Assembly: GCF_900220985.1 (NCBI RefSeq)
Contig: NZ_OCPC01000004.1
Location: forward strand, 1 to 64,000
Source: Parahoeflea halophila
GTDB lineage: Bacteria; Pseudomonadota; Alphaproteobacteria; Rhizobiales; Rhizobiaceae
DNA length: 64,000 nucleotides
Reading direction: 5' to 3'
Below are positions 8,651-17,338 of this stretch, in pieces (the first letter of the stretch is position 1; the number at the start of each line of letters is the position of its first letter). Below the pieces are notes generated by a model. It saw only the letters and a list, made by a program, of their open reading frames with translations. It had not been told where the DNA came from and made no database searches. The position numbers were made by a program, and so were the translations under genes.

Positions 8651-9745
8651 GTGAAAGCCGTGTATGTTGACATAGAAAAAGTTCTGTTGCTTCCAGACCA
8701 GCCGATGCGCGCCGCGATCGAGGCAATCGATACCAGCGGTTTGAAAATCGCAATCATCATTGATGGGGAGCGGCGCCTCCTGGGGATTGTGACGGACGGC
8801 GATATCCGGCGGACGCTGTTGCAAGGTCATGGCCTTGAGACACCTATCCGGGAATTCATGCAGGCAAAACCGCGAACCGCTCATTGGGGGTCCGACAAGC
8901 AGGTTCTGTTGAGCCGGTTGCGGCATGAACAGATTCTCCACATGCCGATTGTCGATGATGAAGGGCGCGTCCGCGACCTTGCCTATCTCCCGATGCTCGA
9001 GCAGCAGACCAGCCACGTCAACGAGGTGGTGATCATGGCCGGTGGATTGGGGACCCGTCTTCGTCCGCTGACGGAGAAGGTCCCCAAGCCGCTGATTTCG
9101 GTGGGTGGTCGTCCCCTTATCGACACGATCGTCGACCGGCTTGTGGCGCAGGGCCTGTCCAACATCACTCTTTGCGTGAATTACCTCGGCCATATGCTCG
9201 AAGAGCACCTGGGTGACGGATCGCGCTATGGCGCGAGGTTCACCTTCGTGCGCGAGAACAAGCGCATGGGGACAGCTGGTGCCCTCTCTCTGCTCGACAA
9301 TCGGCCGAAAACCTCGTTCTTTGTCATGAACGGCGATATTCTGACCTCTGTCGACTTGATGGCGATGCGCAGTTTCCACCACGAAAACAACTCGGTGGCG
9401 ACCATGGCAGTCAACAACTTCAGTTATGAGGTCCCCTTCGGTGTCGTTGATGTCCGTGACCGGCGCATCACCGGGCTGAGTGAAAAGCCGCAATGCAACT
9501 TCCTGGTCAACGCAGGTATCTACCTGTTTGAGCCGGAGGTGCTTGATCATGTCCCGTCTGACGAGTTTTTCGACATGAACAGCTTCTTTGATCGCCTGAT
9601 CGATCTGGACAAGCCGATTGTCGCGTTCCCGGTGCGCGAACACTGGCTCGACATTGGTCGGCCGGACGATCTCGAGCGCGCCAACAACACATTCTCCGCC
9701 GTGGACGGAGGAAAGGGATCCCCGGACACCGGCTCCAGCACTTGA
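8651..9745 (+). CDS. CBS-domain sugar-phosphate nucleotidyltransferase, PtmE-like
   Basis: The 364-residue protein has two CBS repeats in the first 115 residues (for example LGIVTDGDIRR) followed by a nucleotidyltransferase domain with the signature GGLGTRLRPLTEKVPKPL at about 127-144. This fusion is characteristic of PtmE of the Campylobacter legionaminic acid pathway, which makes GDP-GlcN/GDP-GlcNAc from the sugar phosphate, and of mannose-1-phosphate guanylyltransferase-like relatives. The start is a GTG with AAGG at 8638-8641 upstream; an ATG is not available nearby. LegB- and LegC-like genes follow at once, supporting a nonulosonate role. The nucleotide used (GTP or UTP) cannot be told from the sequence. 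Confidence 0.75.
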   Translation: MKAVYVDIEKVLLLPDQPMRAAIEAIDTSGLKIAIIIDGERRLLGIVTDGDIRRTLLQGHGLETPIREFMQAKPRTAHWGSDKQVLLSRLRHEQILHMPIVDDEGRVRDLAYLPMLEQQTSHVNEVVIMAGGLGTRLRPLTEKVPKPLISVGGRPLIDTIVDRLVAQGLSNITLCVNYLGHMLEEHLGDGSRYGARFTFVRENKRMGTAGALSLLDNRPKTSFFVMNGDILTSVDLMAMRSFHHENNSVATMAVNNFSYEVPFGVVDVRDRRITGLSEKPQCNFLVNAGIYLFEPEVLDHVPSDEFFDMNSFFDRLIDLDKPIVAFPVREHWLDIGRPDDLERANNTFSAVDGGKGSPDTGSST

Positions 9746-9785
9746 GCGCACACGTTGACGTGAACACAAAGCAATAGGTGAATTC

Positions 9786-11024
9786 GTGCCGAACACACTT
9801 GCCAGTCTCGCCACCGGGCGATCGATGCCACTGTTTTCCGATGACCTCCGGAAGTTTGCGAGTACGCTGGAGGAAAGGGTCAAGGGGCGTCGGATTCTGG
9901 CGATCGGCGCAGCCGGCTCCATCGGCTCTTCGACGGTTGAAGTGCTTGCGGGCTATGAGCCGGCATCCTTGCATGTGGTCGACCAGAATGAAAACGAGCT
10001 TGCCGAACTGGTGCGAACGCTGCGTTCGCGTGAACAGGTGCTCGCCGTTGATGATTTCCGGACCCTGCCGCTTGATTATGGCTCTCCGGCAATGCGGCTG
10101 CTTATTCACGAGCAGGCGCCCTATGACATCGTTCTCAACTTCGCCGCCATCAAGCATGTCCGCTCGGAGAAGGACGTCTTCTCGATGTTGCAGATGTTTG
10201 ACACCAATTTCCGCAAGCAGGCACAATTGCTGCGCTGGTTGAAGGAGACCGGATTCTCGGGGCGCTTCTTCTCGGTTTCGACGGACAAGGCCGCAAACCC
10301 CAGCTCCTTCATGGGCGCCAGCAAACGGCTGATGGAACACGTCATGTTCAGCGGCGAGGCGGCCGAAGGACTGGAAGCGACCATTACCTCCGCGCGCTTT
10401 GCCAATGTGGCGTTCTCCAACGGATCGCTGCTACAGAGTTTCGAGCGGCGACTGCAACAAGGCCAGCCGCTTGCCGCGCCGCGCGATACCCGCCGCTATT
10501 TCGTCTCGCTCGAAGAATCCGGGCAGCTCTGCACCTTGGCATCCATCTGCGGACCGGATCAGCACATCATTGTGCCGAAGCTCAATCCGGATGAACACCT
10601 GCTTCTGCTTGAGCGCATGGCAAGCGGCTTTCTCGAGAAATCCGGCTTCAAGCCGGAAATCATGACCGACGAAGCCGAGGCGCGGGCATCGGTCGGAAAG
10701 CTTCGCGCCGAAGGCCGCTGGCCGCTGTTGCTGACGCCGCTCGATACAGCCGGCGAAAAGCCCTACGAGGAATTCATCGCCGAAGGCGAAACTGCGCTGG
10801 ACGTGGGGTTCAACGAGTTGATGGCGATCGCCTACAAGCCGGCCGAGAACGGGCTTGTCTCGGCATTGATCGATGACGTCGAGGCGATTTTCCGTGAAGG
10901 TGCTACCGCTGCGCGCCCGCCGAGTATAGACAAGGATCAGCTCAAGAACCTGGTTGCGCGGATCGAGCCGTCCTTTCTCACGACCCACAAATCCAGCGAT
11001 AAATCACTCGATCTTAGAGTATGA
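9786..11024 (+). CDS. legB: Nucleotide-sugar 4,6-dehydratase, LegB-like
   Basis: The 412-residue SDR protein belongs to the CapD/PglF group (Polysacc_synt_2). It shows the Rossmann loop GAAGSIGSST near residue 39, a STDKAANPSSFMGASK active-site segment in which Met replaces the classic SDR Tyr, as in PglF, and no membrane anchor. In legionaminate synthesis LegB converts a UDP- or GDP-GlcNAc to the 4-keto-6-deoxy sugar. The start is GTG 9786 with AGGTG five bases upstream. LegC starts 5 bases after its stop, so the pair form an operon with the PtmE-like gene. Confidence 0.75.
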   Translation: MPNTLASLATGRSMPLFSDDLRKFASTLEERVKGRRILAIGAAGSIGSSTVEVLAGYEPASLHVVDQNENELAELVRTLRSREQVLAVDDFRTLPLDYGSPAMRLLIHEQAPYDIVLNFAAIKHVRSEKDVFSMLQMFDTNFRKQAQLLRWLKETGFSGRFFSVSTDKAANPSSFMGASKRLMEHVMFSGEAAEGLEATITSARFANVAFSNGSLLQSFERRLQQGQPLAAPRDTRRYFVSLEESGQLCTLASICGPDQHIIVPKLNPDEHLLLLERMASGFLEKSGFKPEIMTDEAEARASVGKLRAEGRWPLLLTPLDTAGEKPYEEFIAEGETALDVGFNELMAIAYKPAENGLVSALIDDVEAIFREGATAARPPSIDKDQLKNLVARIEPSFLTTHKSSDKSLDLRV

Positions 11025-11028
11025 GCCG

Positions 11029-12183
11029 ATGATCCCCTTAGCAGTCCCGAACCTTGCCGGCCGCGAGGCAGAGTACCTCCAGGAATGCATCACATCGACC
11101 TTCGTATCGACAGTCGGCCCCTTCGTGGGACGCTTCGAGGAAATGGTGGCTGAAGCTTCAGGCGCCAAATACGCGGTCGCGACCTCCGCCGGAACGACGG
11201 CCCTGCATGCCGCCCTCGTTGCCTCGGGCGTGGGACACGGTGATCTGGTGATCGCGCCGTCCTTCACCTTCATTGCCTCGGTAGCAGCGATTGCCCATTG
11301 CGGGGCCCGGCCATGGCTCTTTGATGTGGCTGCCGGAAGCTGGACTCTCGATCCCCAACTGCTCGCCGCCACGCTCGAAGCCGAAACCGAACGGGCAGAA
11401 GACGGCAGCCTGCGCCACAGCGCAACCGGCCAGCGCGTTGCCGCCATTCTTCCCGTCTACACGCTTGGCATCCCTGCAGACATGGATCCGATCATCGCAC
11501 TGGCTGAACGCTATCAGCTTCCGGTGGTCGCCGATGCCGCGGCGGCGCTGGGGACCGGTTACAAGAACCGGCCTTCCGGATCACTGGGTGCCGACTTCAC
11601 CATGTTCTCCTTCAATGGCAACAAGACGGTGACTGCAGGTGGCGGCGGAGCCATCGTCACCGATGACGAAGCCAAGGCGAAGCTGTTCCGCCACCTGACC
11701 ACAACGGCTCGGGTGGGGGCAGACTACGATCACGACATGGTCGGCTTCAACTACCGCATGACCAATATCCAGGCCGCGGTCGGTTGCGCCCAGATGGAAA
11801 ACCTGGACCTGTTTCTCAATGCCAAGCGGCGCATCGCCATCGCCTATCGCGACGCATTCGCCGACCTCGACACGGTTGAGCCGTTCCCCGACCCTGACTA
11901 CGTCCGCAACGGCCACTGGTTCGCAGGCGTTGTGCTCCGCCCGGATTTTGCCCGGCATCTGCCCGACCTGCGCGGACGTCTGCGCGAGGCGGGAATCGAC
12001 GCAAGGCCGTTCTGGAAGCCCGCTCACCTGCAGGCACCCTATGCAACGGCACCTGCGACTCCGATGCCCGTCAGTGATGAAATCTGGCCCAGGGTCTTGA
12101 CCCTGCCCTGTTCCACAGGGTTGAGTGATGCCGACCAGGCCAAGGTCATCGAAATCACACGGGACGAGATACGCAAGCTATGA
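11029..12183 (+). CDS. legC: LegC-family PLP aminotransferase
   Basis: A DegT/DnrJ/EryC1 family aminotransferase of 384 residues from ATG 11029. The N-terminus MIPLAVPNLAGRE, the ECITSTFVSTVG segment and SFNGNKT with the PLP lysine at K199 are typical of LegC. The family transfers an amino group from glutamate to C4 of the 4-keto-6-deoxy sugar nucleotide. The frame is open further upstream to 10954, but that part overlaps legB and does not look like the family. It follows legB by 4 bases and overlaps the next gene by ATGA, indicating one transcript. Confidence 0.85.
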   Translation: MIPLAVPNLAGREAEYLQECITSTFVSTVGPFVGRFEEMVAEASGAKYAVATSAGTTALHAALVASGVGHGDLVIAPSFTFIASVAAIAHCGARPWLFDVAAGSWTLDPQLLAATLEAETERAEDGSLRHSATGQRVAAILPVYTLGIPADMDPIIALAERYQLPVVADAAAALGTGYKNRPSGSLGADFTMFSFNGNKTVTAGGGGAIVTDDEAKAKLFRHLTTTARVGADYDHDMVGFNYRMTNIQAAVGCAQMENLDLFLNAKRRIAIAYRDAFADLDTVEPFPDPDYVRNGHWFAGVVLRPDFARHLPDLRGRLREAGIDARPFWKPAHLQAPYATAPATPMPVSDEIWPRVLTLPCSTGLSDADQAKVIEITRDEIRKL

Positions 12184-12938
12184 GCAAGTATCCGGAGAAC
12201 CTGGTTCTGTATGCAACGACCGGGATAATCTTCGCGGTCGGTGTCGGCACGTATTCGGCGCTGGCGCCGATCGCCGACTTGCTTGAATCCGCAGACACCG
12301 GGCTTTCCTCGATCGACAGATCGCTTGCTACGATCGCGATGGCGATTTCGCCGGTCGACAAGAACCGGTCGCCCTACCAGAACAGGCTGAAGGATGGCTG
12401 TTATCAGGTGTTCGGCCCGGCGATTCTCGATCGGCCGGGCTGCTATACGGTGCAGGAAGACATCACCTTTGAAAAGGATACCGAGTACCTCGTCTATATA
12501 AAGGCTTCCGATGTCACTGTTGATCTCAACGGCAAGACCGTCTCAGGCACAGGCCAGTCAAGTGTGCAGTCAGGCATCTACATCGAGAGCGGCGATAACG
12601 TTAAGATCAAAAACGGTACGGTAAAGGGTTTCATGTTCGGGATCCGTGGCGAGGAAGGCATCGACGGAGAGCCGCTGGGTTCGGTGATCGTCGAGAATGT
12701 CCGCGTGGCCGATGCGTCGCTGATCGGCATCAAGGTGGTTTCGAGCAAGGTATCATTGCGCGGCACCGTCGTGACCTCGTCGGACGGACCCGAACCGAAG
12801 AAGTACGATTATCTGTTCGATTATCTCATCGAGGCCGACGAGTGTCACCTCAAGCCAGCGGGCAATGCGCCTCTGCTCGACGCTGCCACGCCAGATCCGC
12901 GGGTCAGGCTACCGGCCGATTGCGTCATTGACGGGTAA
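12180..12938 (+). CDS. Putative membrane-anchored parallel beta-helix protein
   Basis: A 252-residue protein with a hydrophobic segment at about residues 8-32 that could be a signal anchor, then a repetitive stretch (about 85-200) of V-x-V-D/K-x-N/G-G type strands such as DVTVDLNGKTVSG and NVKIKNGTVKG. This is the pattern of right-handed parallel beta-helix (PbH1) proteins, which include polysaccharide lyases, epimerases and surface binding proteins. No catalytic site is obvious. The ATGA overlap with legC ties it to the legionaminate operon, so a role in handling or recognising the polymer is possible. It ends 9 bases from a convergent gene. Confidence 0.6.
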   Translation: MSKYPENLVLYATTGIIFAVGVGTYSALAPIADLLESADTGLSSIDRSLATIAMAISPVDKNRSPYQNRLKDGCYQVFGPAILDRPGCYTVQEDITFEKDTEYLVYIKASDVTVDLNGKTVSGTGQSSVQSGIYIESGDNVKIKNGTVKGFMFGIRGEEGIDGEPLGSVIVENVRVADASLIGIKVVSSKVSLRGTVVTSSDGPEPKKYDYLFDYLIEADECHLKPAGNAPLLDAATPDPRVRLPADCVIDG

Positions 12939-12947
12939 GTTCCGCTA

Positions 12948-14585
12948 TCAAGACAGCTTTTTCAGGCGGTAGTTGCCCGCATGGGTGGGCGTGGTCCTGC
13001 CCTTGTAGGTCCGGCGGACCTCAAGAAGCGTATCGCGAAGGCGCTCCTTGAATTTACCATCCGTGAGGCCCCATTCGCTCGCGTCCGCGGCCGCGGCGGA
13101 CCTGATCTCGTCAAGGCCGCCCGGCAGCAGCATTGTTTCAAGCGCCTGCTGGAACGCCTCCACCGACGTCACCTCGAGGCAGCCGTGCGCCGAGGAAAAG
13201 TCTCCGTAATCGTACCGGTAGGTATCATAATTGAGGACCGGGATCCCAAGCGCCAGCGCCCAGCGGATCGTCGTGGAAATGCAGGCAATATAGAGATCGC
13301 AGGCTGGCAGAATGCCGTCGAGACTGCGGTTTGCCAGCCTGACCCGCCCTTTCAGGTAGGGCGCAAACACCTCCGCCTTCATGCGGGGATGCCGGACAGC
13401 GAGGACGTTCGCTCGATCGGTGACCGCCTCGAGGGCGGCGAACCATTGCCGGCAGAGTTCCTCGTAGGACCGGAATTCGAACCCCTCTGTCGCTGCCGTG
13501 TACTGGTCCGGTGGCAGGCCGCAGATTACCAGCGGCTTGTCTGCCGAAAAGCCGTACTCTGCGTCGAGCATCCGGCGCAACTCGTCCTTGCGCAAGGCGA
13601 TCTCGTGGAGGCTGTCCTCGGTCGCCCCGCCGATCACCTTGAGCTTCTGCGAAAAGAACCCGAGCTTCTCGTAGTGTTTCACCGATGCCCTGCTTTCCAG
13701 CAGGATTGCCTCCGCATAGCCGGCGTTCAGGATCCACGGCTGCGGGCAGTGCTGACCTCGCATCCATCTGACGAAGACTGCGTTTCCAGGCAGCCGCAGC
13801 AGCCGCTTGCCGTCATATTCGAGGATCCACCGAGGTGCGAAATATCGAATGACCCGCCCGGTTAAGCTATCGGCGGAATGCTGCGGGTTGTCGAAATAAT
13901 AGCGCGCCGGTTCGGCGGGATTGGGAATGTAGTCCGGGAGGACGACGTAGGGGATGCTGCGCTGCCGCGCCATGTGCGAAACCAGCCCGGTCAGGCCCTC
14001 GGCATTGTCCTCGAGAAGGACGATCAGATCTGGGTTCCGGGAGAACAGCCGTTCGGCCAGATAGTCGCGCCACAGCGTCTCCGAAAACACCGCATAGGCC
14101 AAGGACTGGCGCTTGTAAAAGCTCCAGATCTTGCTGCAGGTCCGCACGATGAAGCCCAGCGCCGCCGGGGGACTCAGCTTGCGGAGGATCGACAGCAAGG
14201 CGCGCAGCACTTTTTCGAAACCGGCAACAACCCGCGGGTGTTTCCGGAGAAATTTCGAGGGTCGCAGGAATGTCATCTTGTGCCTGCGGGCGAACCTGCG
14301 CAGACCTCGTTCCGCGTAATAGGTCAGGTAGAGGGGCGACAGCAGGATCTTGGCGAGGATGCGTCCCGCCCGTGAGCCGAGCGCAGCGGCCCCTTTGACA
14401 AAACTTCGGATGTAGGAAAGCAAGGACTCGCTGCCGCCAGCCTCGCCTTTCTTGTCGTCATCGGTTTCCTCAAGGCCGGCCTCAACCGATTCCACGACCA
14501 CGTCACTCGTTCCGGCGACCGCGCTACGGACCGTGTCTATGTATTTCCGTTGATGCGCCGCATTGGTGAAAACGACGATCTTCAT
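12948..14585 (-). CDS. GT-B-like protein, candidate glycosyltransferase (paralogue of 21167-22603)
   Basis: A 545-residue protein without a family I can name. The N-terminal third is basic with amphipathic or hydrophobic stretches (about 55-160) that could bind membrane. The C-terminal half looks like a GT-B fold, with an acidic LLEDNAEG segment (191-197), RHP at 398-400 and an ISTTIRWA segment (436-443) followed by PVLNYD. The last two correspond to the HP and S/T motifs of bacterial sialyltransferases. It is clearly related to the protein at 21167-22603, sharing the ST-T-RWAL and NYD segments and the terminal EWG..DG motif. It overlaps the ABC exporter gene by ATGA and ends the minus-strand operon. 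Confidence 0.6.
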   Translation of the reverse strand: MKIVVFTNAAHQRKYIDTVRSAVAGTSDVVVESVEAGLEETDDDKKGEAGGSESLLSYIRSFVKGAAALGSRAGRILAKILLSPLYLTYYAERGLRRFARRHKMTFLRPSKFLRKHPRVVAGFEKVLRALLSILRKLSPPAALGFIVRTCSKIWSFYKRQSLAYAVFSETLWRDYLAERLFSRNPDLIVLLEDNAEGLTGLVSHMARQRSIPYVVLPDYIPNPAEPARYYFDNPQHSADSLTGRVIRYFAPRWILEYDGKRLLRLPGNAVFVRWMRGQHCPQPWILNAGYAEAILLESRASVKHYEKLGFFSQKLKVIGGATEDSLHEIALRKDELRRMLDAEYGFSADKPLVICGLPPDQYTAATEGFEFRSYEELCRQWFAALEAVTDRANVLAVRHPRMKAEVFAPYLKGRVRLANRSLDGILPACDLYIACISTTIRWALALGIPVLNYDTYRYDYGDFSSAHGCLEVTSVEAFQQALETMLLPGGLDEIRSAAAADASEWGLTDGKFKERLRDTLLEVRRTYKGRTTPTHAGNYRLKKLS

Positions 14586-16450
14586 CAGGAGCGCGCCATG
14601 GTTTCCACTGGCCCCGCCATGTCCCGGTAGAATTCGTTCTCCGCCAGCAGCGTGTCATGATCGCCGCTGGCCACCACTCGTCCGTCCCTCAGGACCAGCA
14701 CCCGATCGGCGCCGCGGATCGTCTTCGGCCGGTGCGCAATGGCGATGATGGTGTGGTTGTCGCTGTGCAGTTTCGTAATGCTCTCTGCGATCCGCTGCTC
14801 CGTTTCGGCATCCAGCTGACTGGTCACTTCGTCAAGCAGGATGACGGGCGTGCGGTGATAGAAGGCGCGGGCCAGGGCCAGGCGCTGCCGCTCACCGCCC
14901 GACAGGTTCGAACCGAACTCTCCCAGCGGGGAATCGAGCCCCTCGGGCATGCGCCTGACGAAATCGGCGGCCACCGCGTTTTCGAGCGCAACCCAGATAC
15001 GGCCGTCGTCGGGTTCATCGGTCTTGCCGAAGTGAATGTTCTCGCGAACCGTCGCGTTGAAGATCGGGACATCCTGGCTGACGATGCAGAGCTGGTCCCA
15101 CCACGACCGGATCTTCAGGTCATTGAGCGGGTGACCGTTGATCGATATCTCGCCCTGGTCCGGTCGCCGCAGCCGCGACAGCAGATGGAAGATCGTCGAC
15201 TTGCCGGAGCCGGAGGGGCCGACTATGGCCAGGAACTCGCCGGGCCGGACGCTGAAGTCCAGATCCTTCACGCCTGCCCGGGAGCCGGGATATTCGAACG
15301 AGACATCACTGAAGGTGATCTCCTGGGCGGCCCTCGGAAGCACGATCTCGCCGTCAGTGTCACGGTTCCGGGCAGCTTCCTTGAGAAAGAAATCCATTTT
15401 GCGAACCGGATCTGCATGGATGGAAAAGTGCATGCGGGCGATGTGGGCCACGCTGAAGGGACCGAGCATGCGTGCGGAGGCAACCAGAAACAGCAGCAGA
15501 ACGCCGAGCAGCGCCTGGGCCTGGTCGGGGCTTGCGAAGCTTGCCATCAGCACGAGGCCGCAGACGAGAACCCCCGAAAGGGTGGCGAAGAACGGGTAGG
15601 TCGCGTTCTGCACCGCGATCGTCTGCGTCTGCACGCCGCGAAGCCGCTCCAGAAGCTTGTTGATGCGGGTGAGAAACGTGTCGGTGGCGTTGAAGATCCT
15701 GATCGTTCTCTTGTTGTTGACCGCCTCGAAATAGGCTTGCGTGAAGTCGCGTTGCGATTCCGTCATTTCCATGTCCAGCCGGCTGGCAAGCGGACCGGTC
15801 AGGCGCTTGAACAGGATCGACCCGATGATGACGAACCCGGCCAGCCCCATCAGCGCCGACGGCGTAATCGCGATGAACAGGGCCAGCATGATGATGATGG
15901 TGATCGCTGCCGCTGTGCCCTGGATCAGGAAACGAAGTGCGAGGCCGGCGCGTGCCGGAAACGAGGCGGTGTAGTTGCCGATGTCACCGGTCGATATGCC
16001 TTCCGCGAAGGACAGCCGGCTTTCCATCATCGCCGCGAACGCGCGCATTCTCAAATCGCGCTCGAGCCGCAGGGGCAGGATGTAGATCATCACCTCGGTG
16101 AAATACTGGACTGCGGACTTGACCAGGATGATCCCGAGCAGGATGACGGCAACCCAGCGCAGCCTGACTTCGGGTTCAAATGGCAGCAGCAGTTGCCCGA
16201 CGGAGTCGAGCACCGGAACGCCGGCGAAGATGCTGTCGGATGAAAAGGATTGAAGCAGCGGCACGATGAGCATGATGGAGAAGCTCTCGGTGGCCGCATT
16301 GATGATCGCAAGGAGAATGTAGCCGAAGACAAAGCCCCGATGCCCTTCAGCCAGCCGGAGCGTCAGCAGCACGACTTCCAGGGTGCCTCGAATGGATGCC
16401 AGCTTTGCGGAAACCTTGTTCCGGAGCCGTTTTGCGGTCTGGCCGAGCAT
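14585..16450 (-). CDS. ABC exporter with fused membrane and ATPase domains (PglK/MsbA-like)
   Basis: The 621-residue half-transporter has an N-terminal six-helix membrane domain (about 35-345) and a C-terminal ATPase with Walker A GPSGSGKST (411-419), Q-loop SQD near 458-460, signature LSGGE (516-520), Walker B with D540-E541 and switch His in IAHRP (573). This is the exporter type that works as a homodimer, such as MsbA (lipid A) and PglK (lipid-linked oligosaccharide flippase). Its position in the glycan locus, just before a GT-like gene that overlaps it, suggests export of a lipid-linked saccharide or glycolipid. All ATPase motifs are intact. A 234-base gap separates it from the preceding gene. 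Confidence 0.85.
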   Translation of the reverse strand: MLGQTAKRLRNKVSAKLASIRGTLEVVLLTLRLAEGHRGFVFGYILLAIINAATESFSIMLIVPLLQSFSSDSIFAGVPVLDSVGQLLLPFEPEVRLRWVAVILLGIILVKSAVQYFTEVMIYILPLRLERDLRMRAFAAMMESRLSFAEGISTGDIGNYTASFPARAGLALRFLIQGTAAAITIIIMLALFIAITPSALMGLAGFVIIGSILFKRLTGPLASRLDMEMTESQRDFTQAYFEAVNNKRTIRIFNATDTFLTRINKLLERLRGVQTQTIAVQNATYPFFATLSGVLVCGLVLMASFASPDQAQALLGVLLLFLVASARMLGPFSVAHIARMHFSIHADPVRKMDFFLKEAARNRDTDGEIVLPRAAQEITFSDVSFEYPGSRAGVKDLDFSVRPGEFLAIVGPSGSGKSTIFHLLSRLRRPDQGEISINGHPLNDLKIRSWWDQLCIVSQDVPIFNATVRENIHFGKTDEPDDGRIWVALENAVAADFVRRMPEGLDSPLGEFGSNLSGGERQRLALARAFYHRTPVILLDEVTSQLDAETEQRIAESITKLHSDNHTIIAIAHRPKTIRGADRVLVLRDGRVVASGDHDTLLAENEFYRDMAGPVETMARS

Positions 16451-16684
16451 TCACCTGTCCATCAGTTGTGTTTCATTGACCAGCAAGCCCGGATAACGTG
16501 ATGCGGACCAATGGTATTGCGCCCTGACCGGGACCGCACTCATACATGGTCTGTGAAACGACTTCCAGAGTGTTCTAGGCTTTGTTGTCACTTCGCCCCC
16601 GGGGGCTTGGCCGATGTCGGAGACCTCGGCGTGTCCGACATGTTGACCATTCGGATCCGGCTTGTGCGGCCGGCAGCGCAGGCT
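16451..16684. other. Spacer with inverted repeat upstream of the ABC exporter gene
   Basis: This gap lies between the DUF115-like gene and the ABC exporter, both on the minus strand. It holds a perfect 7-bp inverted repeat, TGTCGGA (16615-16621) with TCCGACA (16634-16640), and a GCCCCCGGGGGC palindrome at about 16597. Either could fold as a hairpin in the transcript, but there is no T-tract on either strand, so I do not call a terminator. It may hold an internal promoter for the exporter and the gene after it. Confidence 0.35.
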
Positions 16685-17338
16685 CTACTGGGCGAGCCAG
16701 GCCAGCGTCTGCGCGAGCGTTGCCGTGTCCTGTTCGAGCCCGGCGATGTCGCCCAGCGCGGATCCCCTGGCCCGCAAGCGCAACTCGATCCCGTGGGCGC
16801 GGGCGTCGGCAATGGCATCGGCCCATTTCTCCGAGCGTGCCGGCGCGGTGCTGGAAAACCCTGCGGGAATATAGTCGGCCCGGAAATGATTGATCGCCGG
16901 GCCGCCTTCACGCCGCCGGTACCGGGCGTCGGTTCCCATCAGCAGGATGCGGTCGTGGCCCATGCTCCAAAGCAGTTGCAGGCTCGAGGCGCCGACATTG
17001 CCGTAGTCGGCGATCTGGCCGTCGTGAACGCCAAAGGCTGTTTCGGCCGGGCTGACGAAATTCACCCGCGGGTCCTTGCGCGCCGCCTCGCACTGCGCAA
17101 ACAGGTGGTGCAGCCAGATCCTCTCAAGCCCTTCGAAGGCAAGGATGCTTTCCGTATCATCGATCACCAGTGCGGCCGTGGCGGCGTTTGTGCAGGCGTA
17201 GTAGCAGGGCGTGAAGCCCCAGTCCTGCCAGGCGATGAACGAGCGGTTGAAGGCAATGGCGGGCAGTCCGGCCAGTTCGCAGAGTTCTCCGCTGTCGAGG
17301 CTCGGACCGCTGCCGATCAGCACCGCTCCCGCAGCCAT
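16685..17338 (-). CDS. Short DUF115 (Maf)-like or GT42-like protein, candidate sugar transferase
   Basis: A 217-residue protein starting MAAGAVLIGSGPSLD. The GxGPSLD loop, a following AFNRSF strand and a later [28 protein letters not shown] segment match the core of DUF115 (MAF_flag10) proteins, and the same layout is seen in GT42 sialyltransferases. Full Maf proteins glycosylate flagellin with pseudaminic or legionaminic acid, but this one consists of the core alone. With a CMP-nonulosonate pathway in the same locus, a transferase role is plausible. It overlaps the preceding oxidoreductase gene by ATGA. Alternative: a DUF115 protein with a pyrophosphokinase-like (MptE) activity. Confidence 0.55.
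   Translation of the reverse strand: MAAGAVLIGSGPSLDSGELCELAGLPAIAFNRSFIAWQDWGFTPCYYACTNAATAALVIDDTESILAFEGLERIWLHHLFAQCEAARKDPRVNFVSPAETAFGVHDGQIADYGNVGASSLQLLWSMGHDRILLMGTDARYRRREGGPAINHFRADYIPAGFSSTAPARSEKWADAIADARAHGIELRLRARGSALGDIAGLEQDTATLAQTLAWLAQ

Noticed and set aside
8339-9922. 527-codon minus-strand frame opposite the PtmE-like gene
   Set aside because: No domain and biased composition; it mirrors the codon pattern of the plus-strand nucleotidyltransferase, which has clear motifs.
14657-16243. 528-codon plus-strand frame opposite the ABC exporter
   Set aside because: It is the shadow of the exporter gene, rich in Arg, Asp, Gly and Gln, with no recognisable motif.
16615-16640. Inverted repeat TGTCGGA/TCCGACA as a terminator
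   Set aside because: No T-run follows on either strand and the loop is 12 bases; kept only as a note in the spacer entry.
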